64,000 nt of DNA from CAZAYY01 sp964489525 (GTDB lineage Bacteria > Chloroflexota > Anaerolineae > Anaerolineales > JABWBV01), in contig CAZAYY010000008.1 in NCBI GenBank assembly GCA_964489525.1, forward strand, positions 62,001 through 126,000, read 5' to 3'. The position numbers and the translations under genes were made by a program. Numbering within the stretch: position 1 is the first letter of the stretch; every line of letters begins with the position of its first letter. The notes beneath the pieces are model-generated. The model worked only from the letters and a program-made list of their open reading frames with translations. It was not told the origin of the DNA and did no database searches. Shown here piece after piece: positions 17,941 through 26,063 of this stretch.

Positions 17941-18378
17941 GGAAATAAATACCCAAGGTCAATCGAGGTGACCAAACCTTAAGAAGAGATAAAGAGATTA
18001 TACCCAGGATTTGGCTTGATTTTGACTCAAATAAGCAAAAAAATGCCCGAAGAAGGTGTCAGGATATTCGGTTCCCAATTTTCGACCTCACCAGGGCATT
18101 TCCTATACTCATGCCAGCCCTGCGGGCTTGAGGCAAAACCTCCATTTCCTTGTACTCACGGTTTCAACCGTGCTCCGCTACCCCGCTGGGGCGGCATGAT
18201 GATTGAACCCGGCCCTGCCAGGATGCCAATGCCGTAGGCATGGCACAATCCGTCGAAACCTGCCTGGCAAACCGCCCATACGCCGTTCTGGGCTCTCACC
18301 CCTGAAGGAGCGCAGCGACTGAGGATTCTTTCTGCTGTCGTCATGATACAATCAAAAAAAAACGCAGGAGGTAAAACC
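17941..18378. other. Divergent intergenic region with imperfect inverted repeats
   Basis: Holds AAATGCCC/GGGCATTT arms (about 18039-18105) enclosing a GGTG/CACC pair, and a smaller hairpin near 18220-18245. A tail near 18300-18330 (GGAGCGCAGCGACTGAGGATTC) resembles dispersed intergenic elements common in many bacterial genomes. An extended -10 (TGATACAAT, 18344-18352) could serve the downstream gene. No coding or tRNA signal was found. Confidence 0.4.
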
Positions 18379-19140
18379 ATGTATCAAACCCATCAATACC
18401 AGGGGATGTTGGCGGAAACCGTGATGGTTCAAGGCCATGCAGGCGATTGGATCAATGCATATTATGCCCGGCCGCTTGGTTCCGGACCTTATCCAACCAT
18501 GGTGCTCATTCATCATATGCCGGGATGGGATGAGTGGTACCGTGAAATCACCCACAAGTTTGCCTATCACGGGTATGCGACCATTTCGCCCAACCTGTAC
18601 TACCGGGCAGGGCATGGCTCGCCTGAAGACGTGGCTGCAAAGGTGCGTGCCGATGGCGGTGTGGCCGATGAGCAGGTGTTGGGCGATGTGGCTGGGGCGC
18701 TTGCCTTTTTGAAAGCCCTGCCGTACGGGAATGGCAAGACGGGTGTGTTTGGCACTTGTTCTGGCGGGCGCCATGCCTACCTGGCAGCCTGCCTTATTCC
18801 GGGTTTTTCTGCTATTGTGGACTGCTGGGGCGGGCGGGTGGTCATGTCGGCTCAGGAGTTGAGCCCGCGCCAGCCCGTGGCACCGCTGGACTATACCCCC
18901 GATTTGCCCTGCCCAATTTTGGGCCTTTTTGGCGCAGAAGACCGCAGCCCAACGCCTGAACAGGTGGCCCAGCACGAGGAGGCCTTAAAGGCGCATGGCA
19001 AAACCTACGAATTCCACATGTATCCCAATGCCGGGCATGGCTTTTTCTACCACAACCGGCCCAACTACCGCCAGGAACAGGCTGTGGATGGCTGGAATAA
19101 GATTTGGGCCTTTCTGTCTAAATATTTACAATCTGCATGA
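18379..19140 (+). CDS. Dienelactone hydrolase family protein
   Basis: About 253 residues, alpha/beta hydrolase of the DLH branch with a Cys nucleophile in FGTCSGGRHAYLAAC, an acid in FGAEDRSPTPEQ and His in NAGHGFFYHNRPNY. DLH enzymes open lactones in chloroaromatic breakdown, but many homologues have unknown substrates. AGGAGG precedes ATG 18379 by about eight bases; an in-frame upstream ATG lacks this. It is followed after 9 bp by a DUF6295-like gene and then a GNAT gene, a likely small operon. Confidence 0.88.
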   Translation: MYQTHQYQGMLAETVMVQGHAGDWINAYYARPLGSGPYPTMVLIHHMPGWDEWYREITHKFAYHGYATISPNLYYRAGHGSPEDVAAKVRADGGVADEQVLGDVAGALAFLKALPYGNGKTGVFGTCSGGRHAYLAACLIPGFSAIVDCWGGRVVMSAQELSPRQPVAPLDYTPDLPCPILGLFGAEDRSPTPEQVAQHEEALKAHGKTYEFHMYPNAGHGFFYHNRPNYRQEQAVDGWNKIWAFLSKYLQSA

Positions 19141-19149
19141 GGTGATTTC

Positions 19150-19416
19150 ATGTGTACAATGATTTCTCAAAAAGTAACCGTAACTGGCAGCGGCAAGGCT
19201 GCCAGCGGCTGGTTCCATGTCAACCAGGCCAATATTTCCTACGACCACCCCTTTGATGCCCCCTACGAACACGCCCTGAATATTGATTTTGTCAACGAAG
19301 CCATTAGCCCCGGGGCGCGGGTGGCCGTGGAACTGACTGCCGAATCCGCCAGGGCGCTGGTGGCCACCATCCTGGCTGTGCTGGATGAAGCCGAATCAGG
19401 CGGGTTTGTTGAATAG
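19150..19416 (+). CDS. Small conserved protein, DUF6295-like
   Basis: 88 residues, no signal peptide or membrane helix. It shows VTGSGKAASGWFHVNQAN and HALNIDFVNEA followed by RVAVELTAESARALVA, a pattern I recall from the DUF6295 family, which often neighbours dienelactone hydrolase genes. Function unknown. GTG/ATG-proximal AGGTG lies upstream and its 3' end overlaps the next frame by 32 bp. Confidence 0.7.
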   Translation: MCTMISQKVTVTGSGKAASGWFHVNQANISYDHPFDAPYEHALNIDFVNEAISPGARVAVELTAESARALVATILAVLDEAESGGFVE

Positions 19417-19873
19417 CCTTTATTTGCGCCCATCAGCCCTGGAAGATGCCGATGCCATCAGCACAATTTACCTTGCATCGCGTAAAACGTTCCTACCTTA
19501 CGCCCCCCTGGCGCATTCCGATGAAGCGGTGCAGGGCTGGGTGAGGGAATATTTGCTCCCCGGCGGAGGGGTGACGACAGCCTGGTTTGGGGAAACCCTG
19601 GTTGGGTTTATGGCGCTCAGCCGCGAAGGGGCGGTTGGATGGATTGACCAGTTGTACCTGCACCCGCTGTATACCGGGCAAGGTGCAGGTACGGCGCTGG
19701 TTCTGCAAGCCAAAGCGGTGCTAGGAGCGCCAATTCGCCTGTATACTTTCCAGCAGAACATGGATGCGCGCCGTTTTTACGAGCGGCACGGGTTTACAGC
19801 CATTGCCTTTGGCGATGGCAGCCAGAACGAAGAAAATTGTCCGGATGTGTTGTACGAGTGGGGTGGGGGCTAG
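19385..19873 (+). CDS. GNAT family N-acetyltransferase
   Basis: 162 residues with an acetyl-CoA binding segment (DQLYLHPLYTGQGAGTALV, about residues 80-100) and the C-terminal NMDARRFYERHGF typical of GNAT proteins. Substrate unknown. ATG 19385 overlaps the preceding gene by 32 bp; an in-frame TTG near 19409, directly before NSLYLRPS, is an alternative start that would shorten the protein by eight residues. Its 3' end overlaps the convergent cyclase-like gene by 4 bp. Confidence 0.85.
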   Translation: MKPNQAGLLNSLYLRPSALEDADAISTIYLASRKTFLPYAPLAHSDEAVQGWVREYLLPGGGVTTAWFGETLVGFMALSREGAVGWIDQLYLHPLYTGQGAGTALVLQAKAVLGAPIRLYTFQQNMDARRFYERHGFTAIAFGDGSQNEENCPDVLYEWGGG

Positions 19874-20811
19874 GGCTTTCCCCACCATTTTAAAACGCGC
19901 AGCGCCCGCAGGGTGTTCCAGCGGCTGGGTGTGCCTGGCGCTTCCATTTCAAAGTGCATGCGCCCCGCCCATGGGGTGTAGGCCATCCAGCGGCCATTCT
20001 GGCTGCGTTTTTCCAACAAAAGCTGGATGGCATCCGCCATCCGCTCATCCCTGGGCAGGCCAATGGATTGGAAATAGTCCAATACGCGCAGAAAATCGTA
20101 GCGCCAGCGCGGTGGAAAGTGTATGCGCATCATTTTGGGGTCAAACACTTCCCCGGTGCGGTGCGAATAGAGCAGCCGGTGGAGCAGCAGAAATTCATGG
20201 GCCCGGTTGGCAGCGGCCATGGTTTTTGCGCCTTCATTGGGGTATGTCTGCCGGTATTCGGCCAGCCCTTCTAATACAGACAGGGTTGTGTGAAAAGAAC
20301 TATGGGTTGCTCCGTTCACTTTTTGGCAGTTCCACCCGCCATCGGCCATCTGCTCACCCAGCAAAAACCCCGCAATCGAATGAACCCGCTCATCGGGATA
20401 TTTAAAATATGAAAAGATTGCCAGCAGCATCCCGTTGATACAGGTTTCGCTGTAATCCAGGCTTTTAAACAGGTTAATGCCGCCATCCCGCTCCAGTCCA
20501 TTTTGCCAGAACAAGGCACAGGCACGCAGTGCCTGGGGATTGCCGGGGGGCAGGCCCAGGTGTCGCAGTTCCAATAGGGTGTAGTGGGTGGAAGTCCACT
20601 TGGGGGAATACAGGCCGTTGGCTTTGCTGTGTTCCCACAGGCCGGTGGGGTTTTGCAGTGCCAGCAGGCGCTTCCCCCAACCTTCTAAAGCCACCCTGGC
20701 CCGTTCGACCCCGAAATTTTCTTCAGGCTCGCCCAGCAAATCGCGCTGAACTTGCCAGCGTATCGCCGGGTCGTCCTGCATCAACCAAGCCATAATTTCA
20801 GGTGAATCCAT
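19870..20811 (-). CDS. Squalene-cyclase/prenyltransferase-like alpha-barrel protein, function unknown
   Basis: About 313 residues from ATG 20811. The alpha/alpha-barrel repeat character is seen in MADGGWNCQKVNGATHSS, LQNPTGLWEHSK and QNGRWMAYTPWAG, which resemble QW-like repeats of terpene cyclases and prenyltransferase beta subunits; the DxDD cyclase motif is not seen. Cytosolic, no helices in the membrane. Homologous single-domain proteins occur in many environmental bacteria without an assigned role. A TATAAT at 20818-20823 is so close to the ATG that the mRNA may be leaderless. The frame extends further upstream but crosses that promoter. Confidence 0.65.
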   Translation of the reverse strand: MDSPEIMAWLMQDDPAIRWQVQRDLLGEPEENFGVERARVALEGWGKRLLALQNPTGLWEHSKANGLYSPKWTSTHYTLLELRHLGLPPGNPQALRACALFWQNGLERDGGINLFKSLDYSETCINGMLLAIFSYFKYPDERVHSIAGFLLGEQMADGGWNCQKVNGATHSSFHTTLSVLEGLAEYRQTYPNEGAKTMAAANRAHEFLLLHRLLYSHRTGEVFDPKMMRIHFPPRWRYDFLRVLDYFQSIGLPRDERMADAIQLLLEKRSQNGRWMAYTPWAGRMHFEMEAPGTPSRWNTLRALRVLKWWGKP

Positions 20812-20817
20812 AATCTC

Positions 20818-20823
20818 ATTATA
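20818..20823 (-). promoter_or_regulatory. -10 element just upstream of the cyclase-like gene
   Basis: Perfect TATAAT on the minus strand, seven bases before ATG 20811. No good -35 is visible. A transcript would start at or near the A of the ATG, which fits leaderless translation. Confidence 0.45.
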
Positions 20824-20928
20824 CAATATGAGCAACGGATACCCATCGAGGGCAATTGAAAGGGTGCGCGCAAATGTTGATATTTCATCCATTCCCAACC
20901 CCCAACCCTCATCCCTATTTTGTGATTT

Positions 20929-20936
20929 GTTATAAT
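20929..20936 (+). promoter_or_regulatory. Extended -10 promoter for the nucleotidyltransferase gene
   Basis: TG-T-TATAAT, with TATAAT at 20931-20936, about 55 bases before the TTG start at 20992. No consensus -35. Confidence 0.5.
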
Positions 20937-20991
20937 TAGGCAGCTGTGCAGCCGCCGCCCTGGCGTGGTTAACTGAAATGGAGTTGTTCAA

Positions 20992-21753
20992 TTGCCCTCA
21001 CCCGAATTGCTTTTAAACCGTTTGGATCAAATTGGCCGTTCGCTTGAGCAAAGCGGGCACGCCCTGGCTTTGCTGGGCCTGGGGTCTGTTGGGCTGGAGT
21101 TGGAAAGGCTGGATGAATTTTCTGACCTCGATTTTTTTGCTGTGGTGGAAACCGGCGCTAAACAGCGCTACCTGGATGACCTGTACTGGTTGACTGCGGC
21201 TGGACCCGTAGCCTTTAAGTTTAAAAACACGGCGGACGGTTATAAACTGCTCTACGAGGATGGGGTTTTTTGTGAGTTTGCCGTTTTTGAATTGGCGGAA
21301 CTTGAACCCATTCCATTTACCCCTGGCCGGGTGGTCTGGCATCGCCCTGGTGTAGATGCGAGTCAATTGGCGCCTCGGGTTTTGCCGGCTGGGGGCGGGC
21401 GGCGTTCGAGCGAATGGATTGTGGGGGAAGCGCTGACCAACCTTTTGGTCGGCCTGGCGCGCGACCGCCGCGGCGAAAAGCTGGTTGGCATGCGCTTCAT
21501 CCAACATTTCGCCCTCGACCGGGTGTTGGAGCTTACCGGGGAGATAGAAACCCCACAACCCGGATTGCCTGATGCCTTCTCGCCCGAACGCCGTTTTGAA
21601 AAGCGCTTTCCGGGTATAGCCGTTTTGCTGCCTGAAATGCTGCAAGGGTATATGCACAACCGCGAATCGGCCCTGGCCATCCTGGCGTTTCTAGAGCACC
21701 ATTTCCCCGTAAACCCTGCGTTGGCTGGTGCCATTCGCTCCCTGGCGGGTTGA
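20992..21753 (+). CDS. Nucleotidyltransferase-domain protein
   Basis: 253 residues. The N-terminal motif LGLGSVGLELERLDEFSDLDFF (glycine-serine then SDLD) is the active site of the polymerase-beta-like nucleotidyltransferase fold, related to lincosamide and aminoglycoside nucleotidyltransferases. The remainder is mixed, with no second catalytic domain recognised. It may modify a small molecule or protein; the substrate is unknown. Start TTG 20992 with ATGGAG about nine bases upstream. The next gene starts 17 bp downstream, so the two are probably cotranscribed. Confidence 0.7.
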   Translation: MPSPELLLNRLDQIGRSLEQSGHALALLGLGSVGLELERLDEFSDLDFFAVVETGAKQRYLDDLYWLTAAGPVAFKFKNTADGYKLLYEDGVFCEFAVFELAELEPIPFTPGRVVWHRPGVDASQLAPRVLPAGGGRRSSEWIVGEALTNLLVGLARDRRGEKLVGMRFIQHFALDRVLELTGEIETPQPGLPDAFSPERRFEKRFPGIAVLLPEMLQGYMHNRESALAILAFLEHHFPVNPALAGAIRSLAG

Positions 21754-21770
21754 CAGGTCGAGGCCGCTTT

Positions 21771-22223
21771 ATGGCGTTATCGCTTGCCCACCAAACCCAA
21801 CTGCGCTATTTCCGTATGGCACTCGTGACCGGTTTGATTGAACCACGCGATGTAATTGCCTGGGCAGACCAGCAAATTATGGAGCAGCCTGCTCCAGAGC
21901 TAGAAATCATCGAACTCTCCCTGGCCAACAACCTGCCGTACAGCCAGCTGGTTTGGCTGCTCAACCATTTTCTGGTTGAACCCTTTGACATCCCTGCTTT
22001 AGGGATGGTTTTTCAGCAAGCCGCCAGGCTGCTGGCAGCCCGGCCGGATCGTTCAGCAGCCATTGCCCAGGGGCTCAGTCTTTTGTTGGCCGAAGAGCGT
22101 TTGCCGGTTGTAGTTCGCGCTGAACTCCATGCCCTGGATGCTGCCAGGCGCAATCAGCCGCCGGATTTTCACAAGGTGCTGTCGGCTTTCCTCGAGAATG
22201 CAAGCGGCTTTTTAAATTTGTAA
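21771..22223 (+). CDS. Conserved protein of unknown function
   Basis: 150 residues, largely helical, with no cysteine pairs, signal peptide or membrane helix. The opening QTQLRYFRMALVTGLIEPRDV and the segment IIELSLANNLPYSQLVWLLN recall small immunity-like or repeat-helical proteins, but I cannot name a family. ATG 21771 with GAGG seven bases upstream; a TTG 21 bases earlier is less likely. It sits between the nucleotidyltransferase and a methyltransferase in the same direction. Confidence 0.65.
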   Translation: MALSLAHQTQLRYFRMALVTGLIEPRDVIAWADQQIMEQPAPELEIIELSLANNLPYSQLVWLLNHFLVEPFDIPALGMVFQQAARLLAARPDRSAAIAQGLSLLLAEERLPVVVRAELHALDAARRNQPPDFHKVLSAFLENASGFLNL

Positions 22224-22255
22224 TCCCCTGAATTTTAGAATCGGAGAAGAGGTTT

Positions 22256-23032
22256 ATGCAACCCACCTATGAATATCGCGGCCTGATGGCCCAAGCCTGG
22301 GACGTCCTGCGAGGCGACACCTCGAAATGGGCAGACCGCTTCATGTTCCTGGATCTGATCGTCCAAAACGGCCAGCCCGTGTTGGACGTGGGCTGTGGCA
22401 CGGGGCGGCTGTTGGTGGATTTTGCCGGGCAAGGTATCGACATCGATGGGGTGGATAACTCCCCTGAAATGTTGGCGCTTTGCCGGCAAAAAGCCGCCAG
22501 CCTGGGCCTGCCCGAACCCCGGCTTTACGAGCAGTATATGGAAACGCTGGCCTTGCCCCGCAAATATCGCACCATTCTTGTGCCGTCCAGTTCTCTTCAA
22601 TTGGTCATCGAACCCGAAAAAGTCTCGCGTGCCATGGCTCGGCTGGCTGCCCACCTGGAGCCCGGTGGGCTTCTGGCTGCACCCATCATGACCCTCTGGA
22701 ACGAAGGGGACCCACTGGAAGGTGAGTTCGAGCGCAGTGCAGTGCGTGAATCCGATGGGGTGCTTTTCCGGCGGGTGGCCCGCTGGCGCTACGACCCGGC
22801 CGTGGAATGCGAACACACCGAAGACCTCTATCAGATGATTGTGGATGGCAAAGTGGTGGCTGAAGAACAACACAGCCGCTCCCCTGCCACCCGCTCCTAC
22901 ACCCAGGCCCAGGCCCGAAACTTGTTTGAACAGGCTGGCCTGGTGGATGTACACTTATACAGCGAATTCACCTTTGACCCCGCCTGCCCAGAAGACACGT
23001 TGTTCACAGTGGTTGGGGCAAAACCTCGCTGA
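22256..23032 (+). CDS. Class I SAM-dependent methyltransferase
   Basis: 258 residues. SAM-binding motif I is VLDVGCGTGRLLVDFAGQG, the acidic loop is DIDGVDNSPEML and motif IV-like TILVPSSSLQLV follows. A C-terminal sheet domain ends DTLFTVVGAKPR. Substrate unknown. AGAAGAGG precedes ATG 22256. A long hairpin lies downstream. Confidence 0.88.
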   Translation: MQPTYEYRGLMAQAWDVLRGDTSKWADRFMFLDLIVQNGQPVLDVGCGTGRLLVDFAGQGIDIDGVDNSPEMLALCRQKAASLGLPEPRLYEQYMETLALPRKYRTILVPSSSLQLVIEPEKVSRAMARLAAHLEPGGLLAAPIMTLWNEGDPLEGEFERSAVRESDGVLFRRVARWRYDPAVECEHTEDLYQMIVDGKVVAEEQHSRSPATRSYTQAQARNLFEQAGLVDVHLYSEFTFDPACPEDTLFTVVGAKPR

Positions 23033-23087
23033 CCGGCTTTTTAACCATCCAATGCCTGACAGGCGTACTTCTAAAATCCTAACCCTC

Positions 23088-23129
23088 GGATTACCAGCAG
23101 GCCAGGCGAAAGCGGCCTGCTGGTAATCC
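23088..23129 (+). terminator. Long GAAA-capped hairpin after the methyltransferase gene
   Basis: Perfect 16-bp arms (GGATTACCAGCAGGCC and its complement) enclose a GC-GAAA-GC cap, followed by AAAATTTCTCTT. It probably ends the methyltransferase transcript; the T tract is imperfect, so this is not certain. Confidence 0.5.
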
Positions 23130-23150
23130 AAAATTTCTCTTAAAGTCCCC

Positions 23151-23205
23151 CGCCTCGGCCTGGGGTGGGGGATTGAGGGGGTGGGGGTGTAATAATCCCC
23201 CAGCG
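23151..23205. repeat. Diverged G/C-rich intergenic repeat
   Basis: GGCCTGGGGTGGGG embedded in a pyrimidine/purine-asymmetric tract that ends AATAATCCCCC. It looks like a degenerate member of the family with core AAAGCCTGGGGCGGGG. Confidence 0.4.
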
Positions 23206-23279
23206 CTTTCAGAGATTCAGAAAGTCCTGGGCGTTTCCCTCTTTGCAATTTATATTCTTTTGGTATACTAAGACCACAC

Positions 23280-23361
23280 GCCGAAGTGGCGGAATAGGCA
23301 GACGCGCGCGACTCAAAATCGTGTTCCGTAAGGAATGTGGGTTCGATTCCCACCTTCGGCA
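23280..23361 (+). tRNA. tRNA-Leu (anticodon CAA)
   Basis: Acceptor arms GCCGAAG (23280-23286) and CTTCGGC (23354-23360) pair fully. A D-arm with GGCGGAATAGGCAGACGC, anticodon loop CTCAAAA (anticodon CAA, reading UUG), a long class II variable arm and a T-arm GTGGGTTCGATTCCCAC are visible. The 3' CCA is not fully encoded (ACC then T). An extended -10 (TGGTATACT, 23261-23269) lies just upstream. Confidence 0.95.
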
Positions 23362-23376
23362 CCTGCCCAAAACAAA

Positions 23377-23411
23377 GGTTCGAGCGGGTGTTCCCCGCCC
23401 GAACCTTTTTT
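23377..23411 (+). terminator. Intrinsic terminator after tRNA-Leu
   Basis: GGTTCGAGCGGG (23377-23388) pairs with CCCGCCCGAACC (23394-23405) with one mismatch, followed by six T. It separates the tRNA from glgC. Confidence 0.85.
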
Positions 23412-23436
23412 GAATACTCAACCAAAGGAGTTCCAT

Positions 23437-24690
23437 ATGCCCAGTATTAACAGTGTCCTGGCAGTCATTTTAGGAGGCGGCGCAGGCAGCCGTTTATTCC
23501 CCCTTACTTCAGAGCGCTCCAAGCCAGCCGTTCCGGTTGCCGGAAAATATCGCCTGATTGATATTCCCATCAGCAACTGCATCAACTCCTCCATCAGCCG
23601 GATTGCCGTCCTCACCCAATTCAACTCGGTATCGCTCCACAGGCACATCACCCGCACCTACAATTTCGACGCCTTTCACCGCGGCTGGGTCCAAATTTGG
23701 GCGGCAGAGCAAACCCCCGAAAACAAAAACTGGTACCAGGGCACTGCCGATGCAGTGCGCAAGCAGCTTCTTGAAATCAAATCCACCCGCCTGGAGTATG
23801 TCATCATCCTCGGTGGCGACCACCTGTACCGCATGGACTACCAGCAGCTTGCCCGCTACCATTGGGAAAATGCAGCCGATGTCACCGTTGCAGTCCAGCC
23901 TGTGCGTGCAACAGACGCTTCAGGTTTTGGCATTCTTCACCAGGATTCTGATGGCCGCATCACCAATTTTGTTGAAAAACCCACCGACCCGGCTGTGCTC
24001 AAATCCCTGGTAAGCCTGGATGACCCCGAACGCCCCTACCTGGGCTCCATGGGGATTTACATGTTCAATATGGACACCCTGATTGACCTGATTGAAAACA
24101 CCTCGTACGATGATTTTGGCAAGCATGTCATCCCCACCGCCATTCAAACCCACCGGGTGTTTGGCTACCAGTTCAATGGTTATTGGGAAGATATTGGGAC
24201 CATTCGCTCCTTTTACGAAACCAACCTGCGCCTGGCCGAAGCCAACCCGCCTTTCGAGTTTCATTCGAAACTCGGCCCAATTTATACCCGCGCCCGTTTT
24301 CTACCCGGCAGCAGCATCAAAGGTGCTCAAATGGAAAATGTCTTGCTTGCGGATGGCTGCCGGATTGGCAAAGCCCGGATTTTTGGTTCAGTGGTTGGCC
24401 TGCGCAGTGAAATTGCTGATGATGCTACGATCGTCAATTCCATCCTCATGGGGAATGACTATTATAATGAAGACCGCAAACGCGGCGAAAATGTGATTGG
24501 CATCAGTTCAAATGTCCATATTGAAGGTGCAATTGTGGATAAAAATGTGTTTATTGGCGAAGGCGTAACCATAAAACCCTTCCCCCGTGAGGTTGCAGAA
24601 ATCAACGAAGAATACTTCTACGTGCGTGAGGGCATTGTGATTATCCCCAAAGGAGCCCGCATCCCTGCAGGTACCTATATTGGCCCGTGA
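23437..24690 (+). CDS. glgC: Glucose-1-phosphate adenylyltransferase
   Basis: Makes ADP-glucose, the committed step of glycogen synthesis. 417 residues: nucleotide motif LAVILGGGAGSRLFPLTSERSKPAVPVAGKYRLID split over residues 6-40, YQGTADAVRKQ, GGDHLYRMDY and the C-terminal left-handed beta-helix with hexapeptide-like repeats. ATG 23437 with AAAGGAG upstream; the frame is open back into the tRNA but that extension is not coding. Its 3' end overlaps the next gene by 11 bp. Confidence 0.95.
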   Translation: MPSINSVLAVILGGGAGSRLFPLTSERSKPAVPVAGKYRLIDIPISNCINSSISRIAVLTQFNSVSLHRHITRTYNFDAFHRGWVQIWAAEQTPENKNWYQGTADAVRKQLLEIKSTRLEYVIILGGDHLYRMDYQQLARYHWENAADVTVAVQPVRATDASGFGILHQDSDGRITNFVEKPTDPAVLKSLVSLDDPERPYLGSMGIYMFNMDTLIDLIENTSYDDFGKHVIPTAIQTHRVFGYQFNGYWEDIGTIRSFYETNLRLAEANPPFEFHSKLGPIYTRARFLPGSSIKGAQMENVLLADGCRIGKARIFGSVVGLRSEIADDATIVNSILMGNDYYNEDRKRGENVIGISSNVHIEGAIVDKNVFIGEGVTIKPFPREVAEINEEYFYVREGIVIIPKGARIPAGTYIGP

Positions 24691-25906
24691 ACATCTGCTG
24701 ACCCCGATACCGCCGCCGCTGCGCGGGGTTGAAACCGGAACTTTCACCCACCATTCGGTGGCTGTGCGCCTGCCTGGCATAGGCAGGCGCATTCTTGCCG
24801 AGAACGCTGCAGTTTTTCCTCTCGCCGTCCGGCATGACTTAACTCGCCTAGTGGAGGAGATTCCCAACGGGCTAATTTCCTTTTTTGAAGATCCAAATGC
24901 TCCGGATGAAGGCGAATGGCAGGCAGCCATTGCTCCTTATGCAGGTCTTTCCTGGTTGGAGGTTCCCTGGTTTTTTGCCGAAACCTACTTCTACCGGCGG
25001 CTGTTGGCCATCACTGGCTACTTTAAACCCGGCCCCGGGCAGGGGTACGATCCTTACCAGGCAGAAAAACAGGCGGGGTTGTCCGCTTTTTGGCTGTCTG
25101 CCCGCAGCCTTGCCAGCCAGGTTGCGCATGGGCTGGCAGATGGCTGGAACCCGGCGCATTTTGTTGAACTGCTGAAAGCGGATTTATGGGCAAACCAGGC
25201 CGATTTAAGCCTGTGGCCCACTGCCTCAGACCAAAAACCCGACCATACCAACCTGGCCCAGGCACAGTCGCACCTGCTGGTGGATGACAGCCAGGCCATT
25301 GTGGGGCGCCTGGGCGGGAGCGGCTCACAGGATCTGGTTGCCATCCTGGCCGACAATGCCGGCGCCGAATTGGTGACCGATTTATTTCTGGCAGATTATC
25401 TGCTCTCTACTGACTGTGCGCACCGGGTGGTTTTTCACCTTAAGCCGCACCCCACCTTTGTTTCCGATGCTGTTCCTAACGATGTCGAGTCAACGGTGCA
25501 GGCAATGGCTGCCGATGCCCACCCCGCCCTGCAAGCCAGTGGTGTTCGGTTAGCCGGGTACCTGGCTGCTGGCCGGCTGAGGTTGGAAGCTGACTATTTT
25601 TGGACATCCCCCTGGCCGGCCTGGGAAATGCCCCTTTCGCTGCACAGCGCACTGGCCGGCGCTCGCGTGGTGTTCAGTAAAGGCGACGCCAACTACCGCC
25701 GCCTGCTGGGCGACCGCCACTGGCCTTTTACCCTGCCGTTCCCCGAGGTGGTTGGTTACTTTCCCACTGCGCTCGCCGCCCTCCGTACCTGCAAATCCGA
25801 AATCGTGGTTGGCCTCACTGCTGCCCAACTTGCCGCCCAGCCCCAGGCCGACCTGGCCTGGCTGACCAATGGGCGTTGGGGGCTGATCCAGGTTTTTTGT
25901 CCTTAA
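24680..25906 (+). CDS. DUF89/ARMT1-like damage-control phosphatase
   Basis: 408 residues. Conserved metal and phosphate site motifs of the ARMT1 subfamily are present: LADNAGAELVTDLFLADYLL, FHLKPHPTFVSDA and KGDANYRRLLGDRHWP. Such enzymes hydrolyse reactive or misphosphorylated sugar phosphates. The TTG start at 24680 lies inside the end of glgC, which suggests translational coupling and a metabolite-repair role beside sugar-nucleotide synthesis; that role is inferred. Followed by a hairpin. Confidence 0.85.
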   Translation: MAREHLLTPIPPPLRGVETGTFTHHSVAVRLPGIGRRILAENAAVFPLAVRHDLTRLVEEIPNGLISFFEDPNAPDEGEWQAAIAPYAGLSWLEVPWFFAETYFYRRLLAITGYFKPGPGQGYDPYQAEKQAGLSAFWLSARSLASQVAHGLADGWNPAHFVELLKADLWANQADLSLWPTASDQKPDHTNLAQAQSHLLVDDSQAIVGRLGGSGSQDLVAILADNAGAELVTDLFLADYLLSTDCAHRVVFHLKPHPTFVSDAVPNDVESTVQAMAADAHPALQASGVRLAGYLAAGRLRLEADYFWTSPWPAWEMPLSLHSALAGARVVFSKGDANYRRLLGDRHWPFTLPFPEVVGYFPTALAALRTCKSEIVVGLTAAQLAAQPQADLAWLTNGRWGLIQVFCP

Positions 25907-25960
25907 AGATTACACCTTACCCAGCCCCCTGGAACGTCAGTCCGCCGGTTCTGTTCCCTA

Positions 25961-25980
25961 CCCCAAAGCCTGGGGCGGGG
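25961..25980. repeat. Intergenic palindromic G/C-rich repeat, copy 2
   Basis: CCCCAAAGCCTGGGGCGGGG, the cleanest copy. CCCCA and TGGGG can pair around AAGCC. Located 55 bases after the ARMT1-like stop codon. Confidence 0.6.
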
Positions 25981-26000
25981 CAGACCAGTTCCCCTTAAAG

Positions 26001-26035
26001 AAACAAAGCGCTGGTAACCCGCCAACGCTTTGTTT
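26001..26035 (+). terminator. Bidirectional-looking hairpin between ARMT1-like and osmC genes
   Basis: AAACAAAGCG (26001-26010) pairs perfectly with CGCTTTGTTT (26026-26035). The A- and T-rich ends supply short U tracts in both directions, suiting the two convergent genes. Confidence 0.6.
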
Positions 26036-26063
26036 CCCAAAGGAGGTTGAAATGTGAAACCGA

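Noticed and set aside
23335..23436. N-terminal extension of glgC reaching back into the tRNA-Leu gene
   Set aside because: The extension overlaps the tRNA 3' part and its terminator. The ATG at 23437 has a good ribosome site and begins at the conserved N-terminus.
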